A stretch of 64,000 nucleotides of DNA, taken from Chromohalobacter sarecensis. Its GTDB lineage: Bacteria; Pseudomonadota; Gammaproteobacteria; Pseudomonadales; Halomonadaceae. The notes below the pieces were generated by a model. That model was not told the DNA's origin. It saw nothing but the letters and a program-made list of their open reading frames with translations, and made no database searches. A program made the position numbers and the translations under genes. The stretch is taken from the NCBI RefSeq assembly GCF_023061135.1, contig NZ_JAKGAN010000001.1, forward strand, positions 372,001-436,000. Direction: 5' to 3'. Shown here piece after piece: positions 63,048 through 64,000 of this stretch. How positions within the stretch are numbered: the stretch's first letter is position 1; each line of letters opens with the position of its first letter.

Positions 63048-64000
63048 TTAGTGGTTGTGGGCGACGCCAGCGCCTTTCGGATAACGCACGCTCTGTACCA
63101 AGTCTTGGATCTCCTGCGGCGGTGCCTTGGTGACCCGGGAGACCGCGAAGGCCACTGCGAAGTTGATGATCGCCCCCACAGCCCCGAACGAGAGTGGTGA
63201 GATGCCGAGCATCCAGTTCTCCGGCGTATTGGCCAGCATGTTGGTGCCCGGAATGAACAGCCAGCCTAAGTAAGTGAAGATGTACAGCAACGTGCTAAGC
63301 AGGCCGGCCAACATGCCACAGACCGCCCCGGCGCTGTTCATCCGAGTAGAGAAGATACCCATCATCAACACCGGGAACAGCGAGGCGCCGGCAATGCCGA
63401 AGGCCAAGGCCACGGTCTGTGCGGCAAAGCCCGGAGGATTGAGCCCCAGGTAGGTCGCCACCAGGATGGCGCCGGCCATCGAGATGCGGGCCGCGAGCAT
63501 CTCGCCTTTCTCGGTGATGCGGGGATTGATGGTGTTCTTGATCAGGTCGTGACTGATCGCTGAGGAAATCGCCAACAATAGCCCAGCTGCCGTGGAGAGC
63601 GCAGCGGCAATACCCCCGGCGGCAATCAAGCCGATGACCCAAGGTGGCAGGTTCGCGATCTCCGGATTGGCGAGTACCAGGATGTCGTTGTTGACCGTCA
63701 GCTCATTGCCTTCCCAACCACGCTGCTGTGCCGTATCGGCAAAGCCTTCATTACTATCGTTGTAGGCTTGGATGCGGCCGTCGTCGTTCTTGTCCTCGAA
63801 ATTGATGAGGCCGGTTTCTTCCCAAGTGCGGAACCAACCGGGACGATCCTCGTATTGCAGGGCGTTGTCGGCGGCGGCGTCGTAGTTCTCGACCTGACCG
63901 GCCATCTCGGGGTAGACGGTGGTCATCAGATTGAGGCGCGCCATGGACGCCACAGCGGGTGCCGTGAGGTACAGCAACGCGATGAACACCAGGGCCCAGC
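63048..64000 (-). CDS. sodium:solute symporter (SSS family, VC_2705/ActP-like), 5' end outside window
   Basis: The frame is open to the window edge, so the N-terminal part is missing; about 317 C-terminal residues are visible. Segments such as APAVASMARLNLMTT, AAGGIAAALSTAAGLLLAIS and SHDLIKNTINPRITEKGEML are typical of acetate/solute symporters of the SSS family. The long polar insert (about 25-95 of the visible part) marks the VC_2705-type subfamily, which works with a DUF4212 small subunit normally encoded just upstream, beyond this window. With acs and the CrbS-like kinase in reach, acetate is the likely substrate (inference). Confidence 0.88.
   Translation of the reverse strand, partial: WALVFIALLYLTAPAVASMARLNLMTTVYPEMAGQVENYDAAADNALQYEDRPGWFRTWEETGLINFEDKNDDGRIQAYNDSNEGFADTAQQRGWEGNELTVNNDILVLANPEIANLPPWVIGLIAAGGIAAALSTAAGLLLAISSAISHDLIKNTINPRITEKGEMLAARISMAGAILVATYLGLNPPGFAAQTVALAFGIAGASLFPVLMMGIFSTRMNSAGAVCGMLAGLLSTLLYIFTYLGWLFIPGTNMLANTPENWMLGISPLSFGAVGAIINFAVAFAVSRVTKAPPQEIQDLVQSVRYPKGAGVAHNH

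Overview
The window is one GC-rich bacterial chromosome segment, almost fully coding. It carries no insertion sequence, phage, integrase, plasmid or CRISPR signature that I could find. The gene set points to a halophilic or marine gammaproteobacterium, most likely a Halomonas/Chromohalobacter relative: gammaproteobacterial core enzymes (AceE/AceF with three lipoyl domains, PurL of about 1300 residues, PlsB, RadD, RsmJ, RluB, AmpD), a BCCT transporter, very acidic linkers, and a CrbS/CrbR-type acetate-switch system. The family placement is inference; no taxonomic marker such as rRNA is present.

Layout. 1-3.5 kb: a CocE/NonD-type hydrolase (cut by the window edge) coupled by an ATGA overlap to a BCCT transporter. 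3.7-9.5 kb: a nucleoside-salvage operon deoC-deoA-deoB-deoD-cdd on the minus strand, divergent from a DeoR repressor, with a near-perfect DeoR operator between them. 9.6-17.4 kb: a membrane GGDEF/EAL protein, an AraC regulator divergent from a zinc alcohol dehydrogenase, tesB, tadA and mltF. 17.6-21.5 kb: purL. 21.6-28.0 kb: a GntR regulator, a TctC-TctA-TctB tripartite transporter, a D-tartrate dehydratase and a tartrate/D-malate dehydrogenase, which together look like a complete tartrate-use cluster. 28.1-33.7 kb: a small monooxygenase-fold gene, radD and the PQQ operon pqqABCDE. 33.8-36.5 kb: scpA-scpB-rluB linked by ATGA overlaps. 36.6-36.9 kb: three identical tRNA-Lys(UUU) genes behind a strong promoter. 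37-45 kb: nadA, nadC, ampD, aceE and aceF. 45-53.4 kb: adk, tsaB, uppP-rsmJ, plsB, a cardiolipin synthase, a UPF0149 gene and a SprT-like gene. 53.5-64 kb: acs, a LuxR-type response regulator (CrbR-like), mntR and mntH, a giant SSF-PAS-kinase-receiver protein (CrbS-like), an unknown membrane protein and a sodium:solute symporter cut by the window end.

How it fits together. The accessory parts are mostly carbon-scavenging modules, each with its own regulator and readable control DNA: deoxynucleosides (DeoR), tartrate (GntR), acetate (CrbS/CrbR with acs and a symporter) and manganese (MntR/MntH). The most notable non-coding structures are a large inverted repeat in front of mntH, the DeoR operator plus a possible 37-codon leader ORF coupled to deoC, long intercistronic hairpins in the tct, ace and symporter transcripts, and three short tandem repeat blocks (7-bp, 14-bp and 11-bp periods). 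I saw no clearly new multi-gene system. The best candidates for something undescribed are the BCCT/hydrolase pair, the unknown membrane protein between symporter and CrbS-like kinase, and the deoC leader.
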